Positions 43,324-51,910 of a stretch of DNA of 64,000 bases are shown piece by piece (position 1 is the stretch's first letter; each line of letters starts with the position of its first letter). The position numbers and the translations under genes were made by a program. The stretch comes from Streptomyces caniferus. Lineage in GTDB: Bacteria > Actinomycetota > Actinomycetes > Streptomycetales > Streptomycetaceae. The stretch is from contig NZ_BLIN01000001.1 in assembly GCF_009811555.1 (NCBI RefSeq), forward strand, positions 248,001-312,000. Direction: 5' to 3'. The notes under the pieces are model-generated. The model had not been told where the DNA came from. It was given only the letters and a program-made list of their open reading frames with translations, and did no database searches.

Positions 43324-43718
43324 TTTTCCTCCACCCGGTGGGGCGTATTGCTGCGAACGGAACTGATGTCAGGGGGACGACAGGAAGGAGCAGGCGGTCG
43401 GGCGGGGAATGTCATGCGCTGTGCACAGGCGAAGGGGGCGGCATGTGCTCCGGTCCGCGGTGCGCTGCGCCGCACCGCACGCGAAACGACCGTGGACGGA
43501 GTCGGGCACGACCAGGCGCGGAGCCGCCGGCCCGCCCCGTGTCGGGCCGGCGGTGTCGCCGCATGCGCACGTGAAAGCCGGGAGGAGGGGATGGAGCTCC
43601 CCTCCTCCCGCCTCGCATCGCGCATGGCCGCCGTTCCCCCGTTTCCCCCGTTCCTTGCGCGGCCGAGGACAACGCTAGATTTCGCAGCCCGAAACAACAT
43701 CACGCTCCAGAGCCAATT

Positions 43719-43759
43719 GGTGCGTAGCTCTCAGGTACTCGGTGCATAGCTCTCAGGTA
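43719..43759 (+). promoter_or_regulatory. Two 19-bp direct repeats, 22 bp apart, upstream of a histidine kinase gene
   Basis: GGTGCGTAGCTCTCAGGTA (43719-43737) and GGTGCATAGCTCTCAGGTA (43741-43759) differ at one base. Their period is 22 bp, two helical turns. They lie 90 bases before the kinase GTG. This is the geometry of a tandem binding site for a dimeric regulator such as a response regulator. The sequence before it (43324-43718) is non-coding and otherwise unremarkable. Confidence 0.6.
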
Positions 43760-43848
43760 TGACGGATCACGCCGGGCCTACCGCCCGCTCCCGGCTTCCG
43801 CTTCCGGGATCCGCCTGCGCGCCGACGGTCGCTCCGTACGATGGCCGC

Positions 43849-45168
43849 GTGACTCCGGACTACCTCACCGCCTCGTCGCGGTCGGGGCGGCGCCCCTTCC
43901 CCGCGCGGCAACTCCTGACCGCGGTACGGGCCCTGCGCCGCGACCTCTCCCCTTTCCGGGACGGGGCGATGTCGCCCGCGCCCCGGCCCAAGGGCCGTGT
44001 GCTGCGGCATCTGCCGTTCGCCCTCGCAACCCTCGTCGCCCTGGATCTGGCCATCTCGGGCACCCTGATCACCGAAGGGCAGTCCGGTCCGCTGCGGACT
44101 CTGGCGGCGCTCACCGCATGGGCCCAGGCACCGGCCCTGGTACTGGCCCTCTACCGGCCGGTGGCCGCCTGGTGGCTGTCCCTGATCGCGGCCCTGCCGT
44201 ACGCGATCGGCGGGCCCCTCACCGGCGAGTCGCTGAACGACGCGGGGCCGTGGCCCTGGACGGCACCGGGGCTGATGGCGCACCTCTTCGTCACCCTGAT
44301 CGTCGCCTGCCGGCTCAGGCCGCGGGTGTACTTCACGCAGTGGGGGATCACCCTGCTCGTCGGCGGGATCCTGACCGTCGTCCTGTCGCCCCCGGTCGAG
44401 CTCAACGGCCTTCTGCCGTGGGGGCTGCTCTCCGCGTTCACGCTGGCGGTCGTCGCAGCCGTCCGCGGACGCCTGGAAGGCCGGCGGGAGTTGCGCAGGC
44501 AGGAGGCGCTGACCGAGTTCGAACGCTCCCGCCGGGCGCTGCTGGAGGAGCGCACCCGCATCGCACGGGAACTGCATGATGTCGTCGCCCATCACATGTC
44601 CGTGGTTGCCGTGCAGGCGGAAGCCGCGCCCTACCGGGTGGCCGAGCCTCCGCAGGAACTCAGCGACAGTTTCACCAGCATCCGGGAGAACGCCCTGGCG
44701 GCCCTGACCGAGCTACGGCACATCCTGGGCATGCTGCGGTCGGAGGAAGAGATCCCGGACAACCGCTATACACCACAGCCCACCCTCGACAACGTCGAGG
44801 AGCTGGTGGCCAACGTCCGTTCGGCGGGCCTGCGGATCGACTGGTCCGTGGACGGCACGCCCCGGCCGCTGCCCCAGCGCGTCGAACTGTCGGCCTTCCG
44901 GATCGTGCAGGAGGCCCTGAGCAATGCGCTGCGGCACTCCCCCGGCTGCCGCGTCGAACTGGAGATATCCCACGGTCGGTCCGCCATCGGCATACGCGTC
45001 GCCAACAGTCCGGCGTCCGCGGAGGTGAAGCGCCGGCCGAGCACGGGCCACGGGGTGCTGGGCATGCGGGAGCGCGCGTCCTCCCTCGGCGGCAGCGTGC
45101 GGATCGGGCCGCGGGAGGACGGCTGGTACGAGGTGAGCGCCTCGCTCCCCACCCACCTGCGGGACTGA
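43849..45168 (+). CDS. Orphan sensor histidine kinase (HisKA_3 type)
   Basis: A 439-residue kinase of the NarL-partner class. Four to five membrane segments lie within residues 50-210 (LPFALATLVALDLAISGTLI, LTAWAQAPALVLALYRPVAA, LMAHLFVTLIVACRL, GITLLVGGILTVVLS and LLSAFTLAVVAAV). A coiled linker leads to the H box RIARELHDVVAHHMSVVAV with His243. The HATPase domain contains FRIVQEALSNALRHSP and STGHGVLGMRERASSLGGSV. GTG 43849 is chosen because it follows the direct repeats and begins the conserved region; an ATG at 43759 sits inside repeat copy 2. No response-regulator gene is adjacent on either side, so it is orphan in this window. Confidence 0.88.
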   Translation: MTPDYLTASSRSGRRPFPARQLLTAVRALRRDLSPFRDGAMSPAPRPKGRVLRHLPFALATLVALDLAISGTLITEGQSGPLRTLAALTAWAQAPALVLALYRPVAAWWLSLIAALPYAIGGPLTGESLNDAGPWPWTAPGLMAHLFVTLIVACRLRPRVYFTQWGITLLVGGILTVVLSPPVELNGLLPWGLLSAFTLAVVAAVRGRLEGRRELRRQEALTEFERSRRALLEERTRIARELHDVVAHHMSVVAVQAEAAPYRVAEPPQELSDSFTSIRENALAALTELRHILGMLRSEEEIPDNRYTPQPTLDNVEELVANVRSAGLRIDWSVDGTPRPLPQRVELSAFRIVQEALSNALRHSPGCRVELEISHGRSAIGIRVANSPASAEVKRRPSTGHGVLGMRERASSLGGSVRIGPREDGWYEVSASLPTHLRD

Positions 45169-45174
45169 CCTGCT

Positions 45175-45208
45175 TCCGGGGAGCACGCCGGCGGTGCGGT
45201 ACCCCGGA
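45175..45208. terminator. Hairpin between convergent kinase and DUF5133 genes
   Basis: TCCGGGG (45175-45181) pairs with CCCCGGA (45202-45208), with GCAC/GTGC as an inner stem. It lies 7 bases after the kinase stop and before the convergent gene end, so it may serve both directions. Confidence 0.55.
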
Positions 45209-45220
45209 CCGATCGGGCGG

Positions 45221-45448
45221 TCAGCCCGCGAGGAGCGAGGCGTCCTTCACCTGGGCTCCCGGCAGCCGATGGCGGGCGGCGGCCAGCGCCGCGTCCACAT
45301 CGCGGGTGCCGGTGGAGACGCACAGGGTGTAGGCGACGTCGTCCATCCTCCGGCGCACCTCGGCCTTGCCCTGGCGAGCATGCAGCAGCTCCAACGCCTC
45401 GTACTTCTCGACGAGTTCCAGCAGCATCGCAGGGTGGGCCATCAGCAT
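45221..45448 (-). CDS. DUF5133 small protein
   Basis: A 75-residue protein starting MLMAHPAMLLELVEKYEALE. It continues LLHARQGKAEVRRRMDDVAY and TLCVSTGTRDVDAALAAARH. This matches what I recall of DUF5133, a small streptomycete-specific family often found near stress sigma factors. The function is unknown. The start ATG 45448 has AAAGGACC about 7 bases upstream. It lies next to the two SigB-type sigma genes. Confidence 0.8.
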   Translation of the reverse strand: MLMAHPAMLLELVEKYEALELLHARQGKAEVRRRMDDVAYTLCVSTGTRDVDAALAAARHRLPGAQVKDASLLAG

Positions 45449-45567
45449 CGTCCGGTCCTTTCAGCAGGTGAAGCGATTCCTCGCTGCGGTTGCCCGCTCG
45501 ACGCCTGCCTACACACCGCAGGCCTGAATTCGCCGTACGGGCGGGGGAAGGGGCCCGGGCAGGAAAA

Positions 45568-45612
45568 CGTCGGTGCCGTCACCAGCGGACACGGCTGGTG
45601 ACGGCACCGACG
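45568..45612 (-). terminator. Strong hairpin terminator after the first sigma-factor gene
   Basis: A perfect 19-bp stem, CGTCGGTGCCGTCACCAGC (45568-45586) with its complement (45594-45612), has a 7-base loop. It begins 66 bases after the leftward sigma gene stop at 45679. No U-tract follows. Confidence 0.8.
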
Positions 45613-45678
45613 GGAGAAGCGCGGCGGCTCCTTATGACGACTGCTGGGGCACTGCCCCGGAGGCGGCGGGCGAGGGAC

Positions 45679-46539
45679 TCACCGTTCGGTGAACATCCCG
45701 GCGCGGAGCTTGCCCAACGTGCGGGTGAGCAGCCGGGAGACGTGCATCTGGGAGACGCCCAGCTCGGCACCGATCTGCGACTGGGTCATCTCCTGACCGA
45801 AGCGCAGCTCGATCAGCCGGCGCTCGCGTGCATCGAGCGTGTCGAGCAGCGGAGCCAGCACATGCAGGTCCTCGACGGTCTCCAGAGCCGGGTCGTTCTC
45901 GCCCAGGACGTCGACGAGGGTGCGGCGCTGCTCCGACGGGTCCGGGTCGGCGGGGGTGTCGAGCGAGCCGGCGGTGTAGCCGTTGGCAGCGACGATGCCC
46001 TCGATGATCTCTTCCTCGGACAGGTTGAGGTGGTCGGCCAGTTCGCGGACCGTGGGGTCGCGGTCGAGAGAGGCGGCGAGGTGCTCCTTGGCCTTGGCCA
46101 GGTCGCTGCGCAGCTCCTGGAGCCGGCGGGGCACGTGGACGGCCCATCCGGTGTCGCGGAAGAACCGCTTGATCTCCCCGAGGATGTAGGGGACTGCGAA
46201 GGTGGAGAACTCCACCTCGCGCGAGAGCTCGAAGCGGTCGATGGCCTTGATCAGGCCGATCGTGCCCACCTGGATGACGTCTTCCATGTCGTCGCCGCGG
46301 TTGCGGTAGCGGCGGGCGACGTAGCGCACCATCGACATGTTCATCTCGATGAGGGTGTTGCGCGCGTACTGGTACTCGTGCGTGCCCTCCTCGAGGACCT
46401 GGAGCCGCTCGAAGAACTGCTTCGACAACTCCTTCGCATCGCGCGGGGCCACCTTCTGTGGTTGCGTCACCTCCGGCAGTACGGAGTCCGTGTCGGCGTA
46501 CCGCTGCTCGGTTGTGGTCTCGCTCACGATGGTGGTCAT
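45679..46539 (-). CDS. SigB/SigF-family RNA polymerase sigma factor (general stress type)
   Basis: A 286-residue sigma factor. Region 2 has the core motif YRNRGDDMEDVIQVGTIGLI and promoter -10 helix RFELSREVEFSTFAVPYILG. EIKRFFRDTGWAVHVPRRLQ is the typical linker to region 3. Region 4 ends with FGQEMTQSQIGAELGVSQMH and RLLTRTLGKLRAGMF. Its length and the EIKRFFRD motif place it with the streptomycete SigB/F/G/H/I/K/L/M/N family. ATG 46539 follows GGAAGG closely. An identical layout occurs in the second sigma gene at 47130, with the CsbD gene between them. Non-coding 46540-46845 holds its promoter, where a GGGTAG word occurs near the start of the leftward transcript, but I cannot define it. 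Its regulation is likely by an HATPase anti-sigma factor. Confidence 0.92.
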   Translation of the reverse strand: MTTIVSETTTEQRYADTDSVLPEVTQPQKVAPRDAKELSKQFFERLQVLEEGTHEYQYARNTLIEMNMSMVRYVARRYRNRGDDMEDVIQVGTIGLIKAIDRFELSREVEFSTFAVPYILGEIKRFFRDTGWAVHVPRRLQELRSDLAKAKEHLAASLDRDPTVRELADHLNLSEEEIIEGIVAANGYTAGSLDTPADPDPSEQRRTLVDVLGENDPALETVEDLHVLAPLLDTLDARERRLIELRFGQEMTQSQIGAELGVSQMHVSRLLTRTLGKLRAGMFTER

Positions 46540-46845
46540 CTCGCCTTCCCGCGCGCCCGGCACCCGCGGACGCTGCAGCGGGCGCCTACCCCGGACTCAC
46601 ACCACCATGCCTACGAATCGGAATCGATCTTCAGGGGAGCGCGAAGTCGGGCCGCTCCGTGGCCCCTGGGCATCAGCACCCCGTCCAGGGGCACACGTCG
46701 AAACGCGGCCCGGAGCGTGCACTGCCCCGCAGGGGACTCACCTCCATCGCGGTGGGCGTTCCGGGCCGCTTCCGCTCCCCCTTCCGTCGTTTGACGGCGC
46801 ACTGCGGGGGCACGCGGAAAATGCCGCCAACGGAAGGACCGCACC
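46540..46845. other. Shared promoter region of the sigma factor and CsbD genes
   Basis: About 306 bases between divergently oriented genes. GTTT at 46789-46792, followed after 14 bases by GGGGGC, faintly resembles a SigB-type promoter (GTTT-N14/16-GGGTAT) for the CsbD gene, but the -10 part is poor. Nothing else stands out. Confidence 0.3.
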
Positions 46846-47019
46846 ATGAGTGCCAGCGAAAAGGTCAAGGCCATCGCCGAGCAGACCATCGGAAAGGTCA
46901 AGAAGGAAGCGGGTCGAGCGGTCGGGAACGAGAGCGCGACCGCCGAGGGCTCCGCGAAGGAATCCAAGGGCGATCTCCGCGGGGCGAAGGAGAAAGCCAA
47001 GGACGCTTTCAAGGAATGA
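46846..47019 (+). CDS. CsbD-family stress protein
   Basis: A 57-residue hydrophilic protein starting MSASEKVKAIAEQTIGKVKK and ending AKDAFKE. It has the CsbD pattern of charged amphipathic helices: EAGRAVGNESATAEGSAKES, then KGDLRGAKEKAK. CsbD proteins are small, abundant products of SigB-type regulons with unclear function, perhaps binding DNA or membranes under stress. GGAAGG lies about 8 bases before the ATG. It is immediately followed by a very strong terminator. Its place between two SigB-type genes supports a stress role. Confidence 0.88.
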   Translation: MSASEKVKAIAEQTIGKVKKEAGRAVGNESATAEGSAKESKGDLRGAKEKAKDAFKE

Positions 47020-47034
47020 CCGGCCGTACCTCGT

Positions 47035-47074
47035 GCGGGAGGGGCCACAGCTTGTGGGCTGTGGCCCCTCCCGC
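47035..47074 (+). terminator. Strong hairpin terminator after the CsbD gene
   Basis: A perfect 17-bp stem, GCGGGAGGGGCCACAGC (47035-47051) and its complement (47058-47074), has a 6-base loop. It begins 16 bases after the CsbD stop and 56 bases before the convergent second sigma gene, so it is probably bidirectional. Confidence 0.85.
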
Positions 47075-47129
47075 ATGTCCGAGGTCGTTCTCCCTTGGGT
47101 GCCGGATGCGAAATCGGGCCGCACCGGCA

Positions 47130-48023
47130 TCACTTCTGGCTGAGCATTCCTCTGCGGAGCTGCTTGATGATGCGGGCGAGCAGGCGTGAGACGTGCATCT
47201 GGGACACGCCGAGTACGGCACCGATCTGCGCCTGTGTCATCTCCTGGCCGAAGCGCAGCTGGATGATGAGGCGGTCGCGGTCGCTGAGCAGCTTCAGGAG
47301 CGAGGCCAGGGTGCACCGGTCCTCGATGCGCTCCGTGGCGGGGTCGGTCGCGGCGAGGACGTCGGCGAAGGTCGGCCCGCCGCCCGCCGCCGTCTCACTG
47401 TCGCAGGACACGTTCAAGGAGACGGCCGCGTAGCCGTTGGCGGCCACCAGGCCTTCGATGACCTCCTCCTCGGTGAGCTGCATGTGCTCGGCCAGCTCTT
47501 TGACGGTGGGCTGCCGGTCCAGGAGGGTGGACAGCTGTTCCGTCGCCAGGGCCAGTTCGGCGCGGAGTTCCTGCAGACGCCGGGGCACATGGACGGCCCA
47601 GCTGGTGTCGCGGAAGTACCGCTTGATCTCCCCGAGGATGTGCGGGATGGCGAAGGCCGCGAACTCCGTCCGGCGGGTCCGGTCGAACCGGTCGATGGCC
47701 TTGATCAGGCCGATCGTGCCGACCTGGACGATGTCCTCCATGTGGTCACTGTGGCTTCTGTAACGGGAGGCCACGTAGCGCACCAAGGACAGGTTCATCT
47801 CGATGAGCGTGTTCCGTGCGTACTGGTACTCGGGAGTGCCTTCGTGGAGTTCCCCGAGCCGTTCGAAGAAGAGCGGCGACAGGGCCTTGGCGTCATGGGG
47901 AGCGACGCTCCCGGCATCCTCGATACGAGGAAGCGTGGTGGAAGATTCTCCGGCGCGCGGTGACGGCCCGTCATGGACCTCCTGCAGTTTTGCGTCCGAT
48001 ACGTCCTCGAAAACCGCGTTCAT
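47130..48023 (-). CDS. Second SigB/SigF-family sigma factor, paralogue of the one at 45679
   Basis: A 297-residue sigma factor of the same family. Region 2 has YRSHSDHMEDIVQVGTIGLI and FDRTRRTEFAAFAIPHILGE. The linker is IKRYFRDTSWAVHVPRRLQE and region 4 is FGQEMTQAQIGAVLGVSQMH. It is clearly paralogous to the factor at 45679, with many identical stretches, but differs in the -10 and -35 recognition helices and in the N-terminus. The start ATG 48023 has GGAGGTG upstream, a full ribosome-binding site. Two such factors close together suggest duplication and possibly different signals. Confidence 0.92.
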   Translation of the reverse strand: MNAVFEDVSDAKLQEVHDGPSPRAGESSTTLPRIEDAGSVAPHDAKALSPLFFERLGELHEGTPEYQYARNTLIEMNLSLVRYVASRYRSHSDHMEDIVQVGTIGLIKAIDRFDRTRRTEFAAFAIPHILGEIKRYFRDTSWAVHVPRRLQELRAELALATEQLSTLLDRQPTVKELAEHMQLTEEEVIEGLVAANGYAAVSLNVSCDSETAAGGGPTFADVLAATDPATERIEDRCTLASLLKLLSDRDRLIIQLRFGQEMTQAQIGAVLGVSQMHVSRLLARIIKQLRRGMLSQK

Positions 48024-48359
48024 GGTTCACCTCCGGAATTCAGGTCGTGTGAGCACGCCCATTGCCCGGGGCCGCGCCCGCTATGCATACGGGCCGCACA
48101 ATCACCCCGCTGAGTGGCGCAGCCGGGGTACCGGAGAAGGCCATTCGCGCAATTCCCGAGTCGATGAGCCGGAGCACGGCCGGCGCCGCGTCACACCTCT
48201 CGGGCGGGGTTCCGGCGCGGCGCCGGGAGGTGCCTCGACGACTGCGGCGTGCGCCGTCCGGGGGAAGGTCTTCGACTGCTTCGGCGGTCTTCGAGGGTCA
48301 CCGGGTCCATCGATCGGCCGAACAGGAGACGGTCTGATGCTGTGCCGGGAACCCATGGC
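48024..48359. other. Divergent promoter region of the second sigma factor and STAS genes
   Basis: About 336 non-coding bases. The sigma-factor ribosome-binding site (GGAGGTG) lies at its left end. I see no repeat, hairpin or convincing SigB-type promoter, although GGGC words occur near 48060-48120. Confidence 0.3.
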
Positions 48360-48722
48360 ATGCTGGCGTCCATGTACGTTCATACACCGGCCGTGGTGAC
48401 TCATGCGGTCGAGGACGAGGTCTTCGTCGTCCGCGTCAGCGGGTCCCTCGATCACGACAGCGCCCCTCTCCTGGAAGAGGCCTGCGCGCTGGCGAAGGAC
48501 TCCGGCGCTCCACGTACCGTCCTCGATCTGTCCCTGGCCGACTTCGCCGACTCCACGGTGCTGCATGTGCTGCTCACCGCCCAGCGGGCCCACGACCGGC
48601 AGGAGCGCGAGCTGATCCTCGCCGGCCCGTTCCACGACGTCATCCGCCGGCTCTTCGATGTCACCGGCACCGACGCATACTTCACGCTTGCGGACAACGT
48701 GCCCAGCGCCCTGGAGGGCTGA
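48360..48722 (+). CDS. STAS-domain anti-sigma-factor antagonist-like protein
   Basis: A 120-residue single-domain STAS protein: VVTHAVEDEVFVVRVSGSLD, then HDSAPLLEEACALAKDSG, then VLDLSLADFADSTVLHVLLT. The position of the usual phosphorylatable Ser is in DSTVLHVLL, so it may be a switchable antagonist like SpoIIAA/RsbV. It would bind an HATPase anti-sigma factor when dephosphorylated. The start is uncertain between ATG 48360 and ATG 48372. It sits next to two sigma genes and is a natural partner of the HATPase proteins at 52946 and 53542 or of phosphatase 39192. Confidence 0.8.
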   Translation: MLASMYVHTPAVVTHAVEDEVFVVRVSGSLDHDSAPLLEEACALAKDSGAPRTVLDLSLADFADSTVLHVLLTAQRAHDRQERELILAGPFHDVIRRLFDVTGTDAYFTLADNVPSALEG

Positions 48723-48750
48723 ACGCCCTTCCACCGAGCCCGCGCAGGCC

Positions 48751-48809
48751 GACGGCGGCCGATGGCGGCACCCCCGGGCGCTAGGGGTGACGCCGTCGGC
48801 CGCCGTCGT
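48751..48809. terminator. Bidirectional hairpin between STAS and ferritin-like genes
   Basis: CGACGGCGGCCGA (48751-48763) and its perfect complement (48797-48809) form a 13-bp stem. The 33-base loop itself contains ACCCC/GGGGT. It lies between two convergent genes. Confidence 0.65.
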
Positions 48810-48832
48810 CGGGCCACGTGCCGCGGCCCGCG

Positions 48833-49381
48833 TCAATCGCGCTTCTTCTCCTGCGGAATGCGCTCCAGCAGTCCTCGCATATCGTCCGCGTGCTCCTCTT
48901 CCTGCGCGAGCAGGTCCTCGAAGACGCGCCGCGTGGTCGGATCGCCGTCGCCCAGCCATTTCGCGATCTCGGTGTACGAGGCGATGGCCACCCGCTCGGC
49001 CACCAGGTCTTCCTTGATCATGTCGATGAGGTCGGAACTGGCGTCGTATTGGGCGTGCGCACGCGAGGTCAGCGTGTCCGGGTTGAAGTCGGGCTCACCG
49101 CCGAGCTGAACAATGCGTTGCGCCAGTTTGTCGGCGTGCTCCTGTTCCTCCGCGGCGTGCTCCAGGAACTCCGCGGCGACCGGTTCCGAATAGAGACCGG
49201 ATGCCGTGTAGTAGTGCCGCTTGTACCGCAGGGTGCACACGATTTCTGTGGCCAGCGCCTCGTTGAGCACCTGCAGGACGCGTCCCACATCGGCCCCGTA
49301 GGCTTCCGTGACCGGCCCCTTGTCCATCTCGCGGCGGGCGCGCTCGCGGAGGGTTGTGATGTCGGTAAGAAATTCAGCCAC
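48833..49381 (-). CDS. Ferritin-like (bacterioferritin/Dps-type) protein
   Basis: A 182-residue four-helix protein. Diiron-type ligands are visible as NEALATEIVCTLRYKRHYYT, FLEHAAEEQEHADKLAQRIV, LVAERVAIASYTEIAKWLGD and FEDLLAQEEEHADDMRGLL. This E/ExxH-ExxH pattern is that of bacterioferritin-like iron-storage or detoxifying proteins. The start is GTG 49381, with AGGA 6 bases upstream; longer frames would add unconserved residues. Many streptomycete stress regulons contain such a gene. The spacer upstream (49382-49724) contains no other gene. Confidence 0.85.
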   Translation of the reverse strand: MAEFLTDITTLRERARREMDKGPVTEAYGADVGRVLQVLNEALATEIVCTLRYKRHYYTASGLYSEPVAAEFLEHAAEEQEHADKLAQRIVQLGGEPDFNPDTLTSRAHAQYDASSDLIDMIKEDLVAERVAIASYTEIAKWLGDGDPTTRRVFEDLLAQEEEHADDMRGLLERIPQEKKRD

Positions 49382-49724
49382 AGTCTTCCTGCCCTTCGGT
49401 TCTCTTAGGCTGGACAGCGCTTCACTCGGAATGTCGGGGTGTCGTGAAACTACCGACACCGCGTTCTCGGTCCGGACGAACAGCCCTGGACGGCGAATGC
49501 AGACCGAGAACGACTTTCGAGGCGACGACAGCAAGTATGCCCATGACGGAGCCGACGATCGGCATTCTTCCGCCGACCGCGAGGTGTTTCCTGCTCCGTC
49601 ACACACCGCCTGCCCTGGATCGAGACCGGTATTCGCGCCTGATCATGGTCGGTAACGGGCGGCATTCTCTCCTCGCGGACCAGGCCGACAGGGCCGGCCA
49701 CGGGCCCGCGTTTACCGGGACCGC
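49382..49724. other. Intergenic stretch between the ferritin-like and GH15 genes
   Basis: About 340 bases. It holds the leader of the ferritin gene and the 3' end of the GH15 unit. No convincing hairpin, repeat or gene was seen. Confidence 0.35.
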
Positions 49725-51599
49725 TCAGCCCATGAATCCGTCCAGGCTGGTCGCTGCGCTGATCAGTGCGAGGTGGGTGAATGCCTGCGGGAAATTCCCC
49801 AGATGTTCGCCCGTCATCCCTATCTGCTCCGCATACAGACCGAGGTGATTGGCGTAGGTGAACATCTTCTCCAACGCCACTCTGGCCGCGTCCACCTGAC
49901 CGGTGCGGGCGAGCGCCTCGACCCACCAGAACGAGCAGATCGAGAAGGTCCCCTCGGTGCCGTCCAGACCGTCGGGGGACAGCTTCGGGTCATAGCGGAA
50001 GACCAGGCTGTCCGTCACGAGACTCGCGCCGATCGCGTCCACGGTGGAGCGGAATCTCGGGTCCTTGGGCGACAGGAATTTGACCATCGGCATCACCAGG
50101 AGCGAGGCGTCCAGAATGCTCTCCGGCGGCTCCTCCGGGTCGCCGCTGAGGCGTTGGACGAAGGTCTGGTCCTGTGCGCTCCAGCCTTGCTCCATGATCT
50201 GGTGGTAGATCTTGTCGCGCTCCGCCATCCAGCGCCCCAGATCACCCGGCAGGCCGCGTTGGCGGGCCATTCTGATCATGCGTTCCACCGCTACCCAGCA
50301 CATCACCCGTGAATAGGTGTGGCGCTGCTGTCCGGCACGGGTCTCCCAGATACCCGCGTCGGGGCTGTCCCAGTGCTCCAGCAGCCAGTCGAGGATGGTG
50401 CACAGGTCCATCCAGCTCTCGTGGGAAATACCGTCGCCGTGTTTGTTGAACAGATATATGGCGTCGAAGAGTTCGCCGTAGATGTCCAGCTGGAGCTGGT
50501 CGGCGGCGCCGTTGCCCACCCGGACCGGGGCGGAACCCCGGTAGCCCTCCCAGTGGTCGAGGACCTGCTCGGGCAGCTCCGCACTGCCGTCGATGGAATA
50601 CAGCACGCGGAGCGGAACGTGGTCACCGTCGCGCGCACCGCGCAGGCAGTCGGTCAGCCAGCTGATGAAGGCCTGCGCCTCGCGGGTGAAGCCCAGGCGC
50701 AGCAGGGCGTGGAGGGAAAAGGCGGCGTCGCGGATCCAGACGTAGCGATAGTCCCAATTCCGTTCACCACCGACCTGTTCGGGAAGCCCGAGGGTCGGTG
50801 CGGCGACAATGGCGCCCGTGGGCTCGTGGGTCAGGAGTTTGAGGGTCAGCGCGGAACGGTGCACCATTTCGCGCCAGCGGCCGGTGTAAGTGGACTGGCT
50901 CAGCCACTGGCGCCAGAACCGTACGGTGGCGCCGAACAGTTCCTCGGCGGCCTGTGCGTCGACCAGATCGACGGACGGCTCGGCACGGGTGGGTGCGGTG
51001 GACTCCAGCACGAAGAGGACCGACTGGCCTTCTGTCAGGTCGAATTCGCCGACCGCGTCCTGGTCCTCGGCGTGGAGGACCACGCTCGCCTGGAGCGAGA
51101 TGTCCAGCGCCTCACTCGTAAAACGCACACCGTGCGGCTGGGGCTCCACCTTGTGCGGGTCGCGGCCGTAATTCATCCGCGGTGCGATGACCGTCCGGAT
51201 ACGCGCGCTGCCCCGTACGCTGACCACCCGCCGCACCAGCCGCTGCCGATGGTCCCGGTCTCCCTCGGCCCGTATCGGCATGAAGTCCTGGATCTCGACG
51301 ATGCCGTTCTCGGTCAGCATCCGCGTCATCAGAATATTGGTGTCGGGGAAGTAGTACTGCTGCCGTGTGGCCACGTCCCCGACGGGGCTGAGGTGCCAGT
51401 GTCCGCCGTCGCGAGCGTCGAGCAACGCGCCGAAGATACTGGGCGAATCGAAGCGCGGGGCGCAGAACCAGTTGATCCGGCCGTCGGTCCCGACCAGTGC
51501 GGCCGTGCGCAGGTCGCCGATCAGCCCGTGTTCCGCAATGGGGAGATAGCCCTCGCTCGCCGTACCGTCCGCCGCTGCCCGGCCTCGATCCTCGTTCAC
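49725..51599 (-). CDS. Glycoside hydrolase family 15 protein (trehalase/glucoamylase type)
   Basis: A 624-residue cytoplasmic enzyme. The N-terminal beta domain includes DGRINWFCAPRFDSPSIFGA and FPDTNILMTRMLTENGIVEI. The (alpha/alpha)6 barrel includes RNWDYRYVWIRDAAFSLHAL, HWEGYRGSAPVRVGNGAADQ (region of the catalytic acid) and EGTFSICSFWWVEALARTG (catalytic base). Actinobacterial members are trehalases or glucan glucohydrolases. In a stress cluster, trehalose turnover would make sense. No signal peptide is present. The start ATG 51599 gives the conserved ending of the N-terminal extension. Confidence 0.9.
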   Translation of the reverse strand: MNEDRGRAAADGTASEGYLPIAEHGLIGDLRTAALVGTDGRINWFCAPRFDSPSIFGALLDARDGGHWHLSPVGDVATRQQYYFPDTNILMTRMLTENGIVEIQDFMPIRAEGDRDHRQRLVRRVVSVRGSARIRTVIAPRMNYGRDPHKVEPQPHGVRFTSEALDISLQASVVLHAEDQDAVGEFDLTEGQSVLFVLESTAPTRAEPSVDLVDAQAAEELFGATVRFWRQWLSQSTYTGRWREMVHRSALTLKLLTHEPTGAIVAAPTLGLPEQVGGERNWDYRYVWIRDAAFSLHALLRLGFTREAQAFISWLTDCLRGARDGDHVPLRVLYSIDGSAELPEQVLDHWEGYRGSAPVRVGNGAADQLQLDIYGELFDAIYLFNKHGDGISHESWMDLCTILDWLLEHWDSPDAGIWETRAGQQRHTYSRVMCWVAVERMIRMARQRGLPGDLGRWMAERDKIYHQIMEQGWSAQDQTFVQRLSGDPEEPPESILDASLLVMPMVKFLSPKDPRFRSTVDAIGASLVTDSLVFRYDPKLSPDGLDGTEGTFSICSFWWVEALARTGQVDAARVALEKMFTYANHLGLYAEQIGMTGEHLGNFPQAFTHLALISAATSLDGFMG

Positions 51600-51910
51600 G
51601 CGTCAGGCACCGGCCCGCCGCGATACGGCCGCTCGCGGCGGAGCCGGGCAAAGAAACCTGCCGTCGGCGGCGCCCCGGCATGCCGCTCCCTCAGGAGGGG
51701 GTATCGCTCCCTGCGGGGCGGCCGCCGCCGCTCCTGCCGTGTGGTGGTCCGTCATCAACTGCCTCTCCCGGCAATGCGGCTGTCTGCTCTCTGCTGTCCG
51801 CCCGTGACCATCTGCTCGTCAGGGGTGCTCACGGAGCGGATGCGCCGGCCGTGCCGGGAGCGGCAGGTTGCGTTCCTGAGGCGCCCGGTCCGTATCCGCC
51901 GGCCCGTGCT
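51600..51910. other. Intergenic stretch, nothing recognised
   Basis: About 310 bases between the GH15 and DUF6458 genes, both leftward. Presumably it contains the GH15 promoter. No gene, repeat or strong hairpin was seen. Confidence 0.35.

Noticed and set aside
43759..45168. Histidine kinase starting at the ATG at 43759
   Set aside because: That ATG is inside the second direct repeat and adds 30 unconserved residues; GTG 43849 is more plausible.
46789..46812. SigB-type promoter before the CsbD gene
   Set aside because: GTTT is present but the -10 (GGGGGC) does not match GGGTAT well enough; mentioned only as a faint candidate.
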